From: Verrucomicrobiota bacterium
Lineage (GTDB): Bacteria; Verrucomicrobiota; Verrucomicrobiia; Chthoniobacterales; UBA10450
Length of the DNA: 6,834 nt
Assembly (NCBI GenBank): GCA_003218345.1
Contig: QHNF01000319.1
Location: forward strand, 1-6,834
Direction: 5' to 3'
How positions within the stretch are numbered: the stretch's first letter is position 1; each line of letters starts with the position of its first letter. The notes under the pieces were generated by a model that was not told the origin of the DNA, did not search any database, and saw only the letters and a list, made by a program, of their open reading frames with translations. Made by a program: the position numbers and the translations under genes. Of this stretch, positions 6,372 through 6,834 are shown piece by piece.

Positions 6372-6834
6372 ACCGGATCAAAGTCATCCAAAAATTCCCA
6401 ATCGTCGCAAGTGATCGCTGATCTGCGGGAAATCCGACTGAGATTTGACGGTCCTCTAGTGATTGTTCCCGGAGAAGCGCGCGAGTTAGCTTTCCAGCAA
6501 TTGATTTTTAGTGAGAAGAGCGAGAACAATGAGAAACCTTGACTAGTTTCGGCGGCCTCATTATAGAAGTGACCATTCCACAATTGCTCCTGGAATCCCT
6601 CCGGAGCAGAGGCTTTGCAGTTCGGTTTCCCTGTTTTATACACGGTTCTCACAACCAATGAGCCTGCCTGAACAATCACTCTCGACCGGCATCCAAAGGA
6701 AAAACGTGGATGTATTCGATCGTGATGCTGCAACCAATAACGGTTACTGTTATACTAAGAGTGGTCGACTAAGTTGTCGACTGGCCACGCAACGTTCGAT
6801 GGACGCGATTCTCGCTACAGAGCGTCTACGCAAT
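6372..6834. other. Region without a confident gene
   Basis: No recognisable gene is found in these 463 bases. On the minus strand a frame is open from a TTG at 6733 to a TAG at 6362 (123 codons), without a Shine-Dalgarno-like site or family resemblance over most of its length. Its last codons (CDDWEFLDDFDPVAN) may belong to the decayed aminotransferase rather than to a separate gene. The lead-in to this frame (YNSNRYW, just upstream of the TTG) vaguely recalls the start of some cluster methyltransferases, but too weakly to call. The plus strand offers nothing better. The most likely content is decayed coding sequence or the upstream spacer of the operon; no convincing promoter could be picked out. 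Confidence 0.5.
6764..6782. repeat. Short GTCGACT direct repeat
   Basis: The heptamer GTCGACT occurs at 6764-6770 and again at 6776-6782, separated by 5 bases (AAGTT). Because GTCGAC is itself palindromic, the unit is both a direct and an inverted repeat and could form a small hairpin or a dimeric protein site. It lies in the gene-poor segment upstream of the aminotransferase remnant. Chance occurrence cannot be excluded. Confidence 0.35.

Noticed and set aside
1..6834. CRISPR array, tRNA or rRNA genes, insertion sequence ends
   Set aside because: No regularly spaced repeats, no cloverleaf-like segment, no transposase motifs and no long terminal inverted repeats were seen.

Overview
This 6.8-kb window looks like part of a surface-glycan (O-antigen, capsule or similar polysaccharide) biosynthesis locus of a free-living bacterium. 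All recognisable genes lie on the minus strand, so transcription runs from high to low coordinates. Base composition is moderately GC-rich. The mix of DQQR-type sulfatase, large GT-C-like membrane protein and several unrelated methyltransferases is typical of soil or water phyla such as Acidobacteriota or Verrucomicrobiota. That placement is an inference from gene content, and nothing in the window fixes the taxon.

Layout in transcription order. (1) 6834-6372: no confident gene; one TTG-initiated frame of unknown meaning and a small GTCGAC repeat. (2) 6371-6103: a broken C-terminal remnant of a DegT/DnrJ/EryC1/StrS sugar aminotransferase (WecE/RffA-like), carrying frameshifts and an apparent internal deletion. 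(3) 6076-3986: an intact polytopic membrane protein of about 696 residues, probably a GT-C-fold glycosyltransferase or related glycan membrane enzyme. (4) 3939-2410: a DQQR-type sulfatase that is recognisable from end to end but spread over two reading frames by two lesions. One is an apparent deletion of about 28 nt just before the formylglycine cysteine; the other is a small indel near the C-terminus that restores the original frame. (5) 2408-1614, 1617-889 and 838-95: three consecutive class I SAM-dependent methyltransferases of three different families. The first two overlap by 4 nt (ATGA), and the sulfatase stop is only one base before the first of them.

The genes are packed like an operon (gaps of 46, 1, -4 and 50 nt). 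The likely theme is assembly and O- or N-methylation of an envelope polysaccharide, with the membrane protein working at the membrane and the methyltransferases decorating sugars in the cytoplasm. The most notable features are the run of three non-homologous methyltransferases and the concentration of lesions in the aminotransferase and sulfatase while the other genes stay open. I did not find a convincing wholly new system. The lesions could be real decay or consensus errors in the assembly, and the sequence alone cannot fully separate these.
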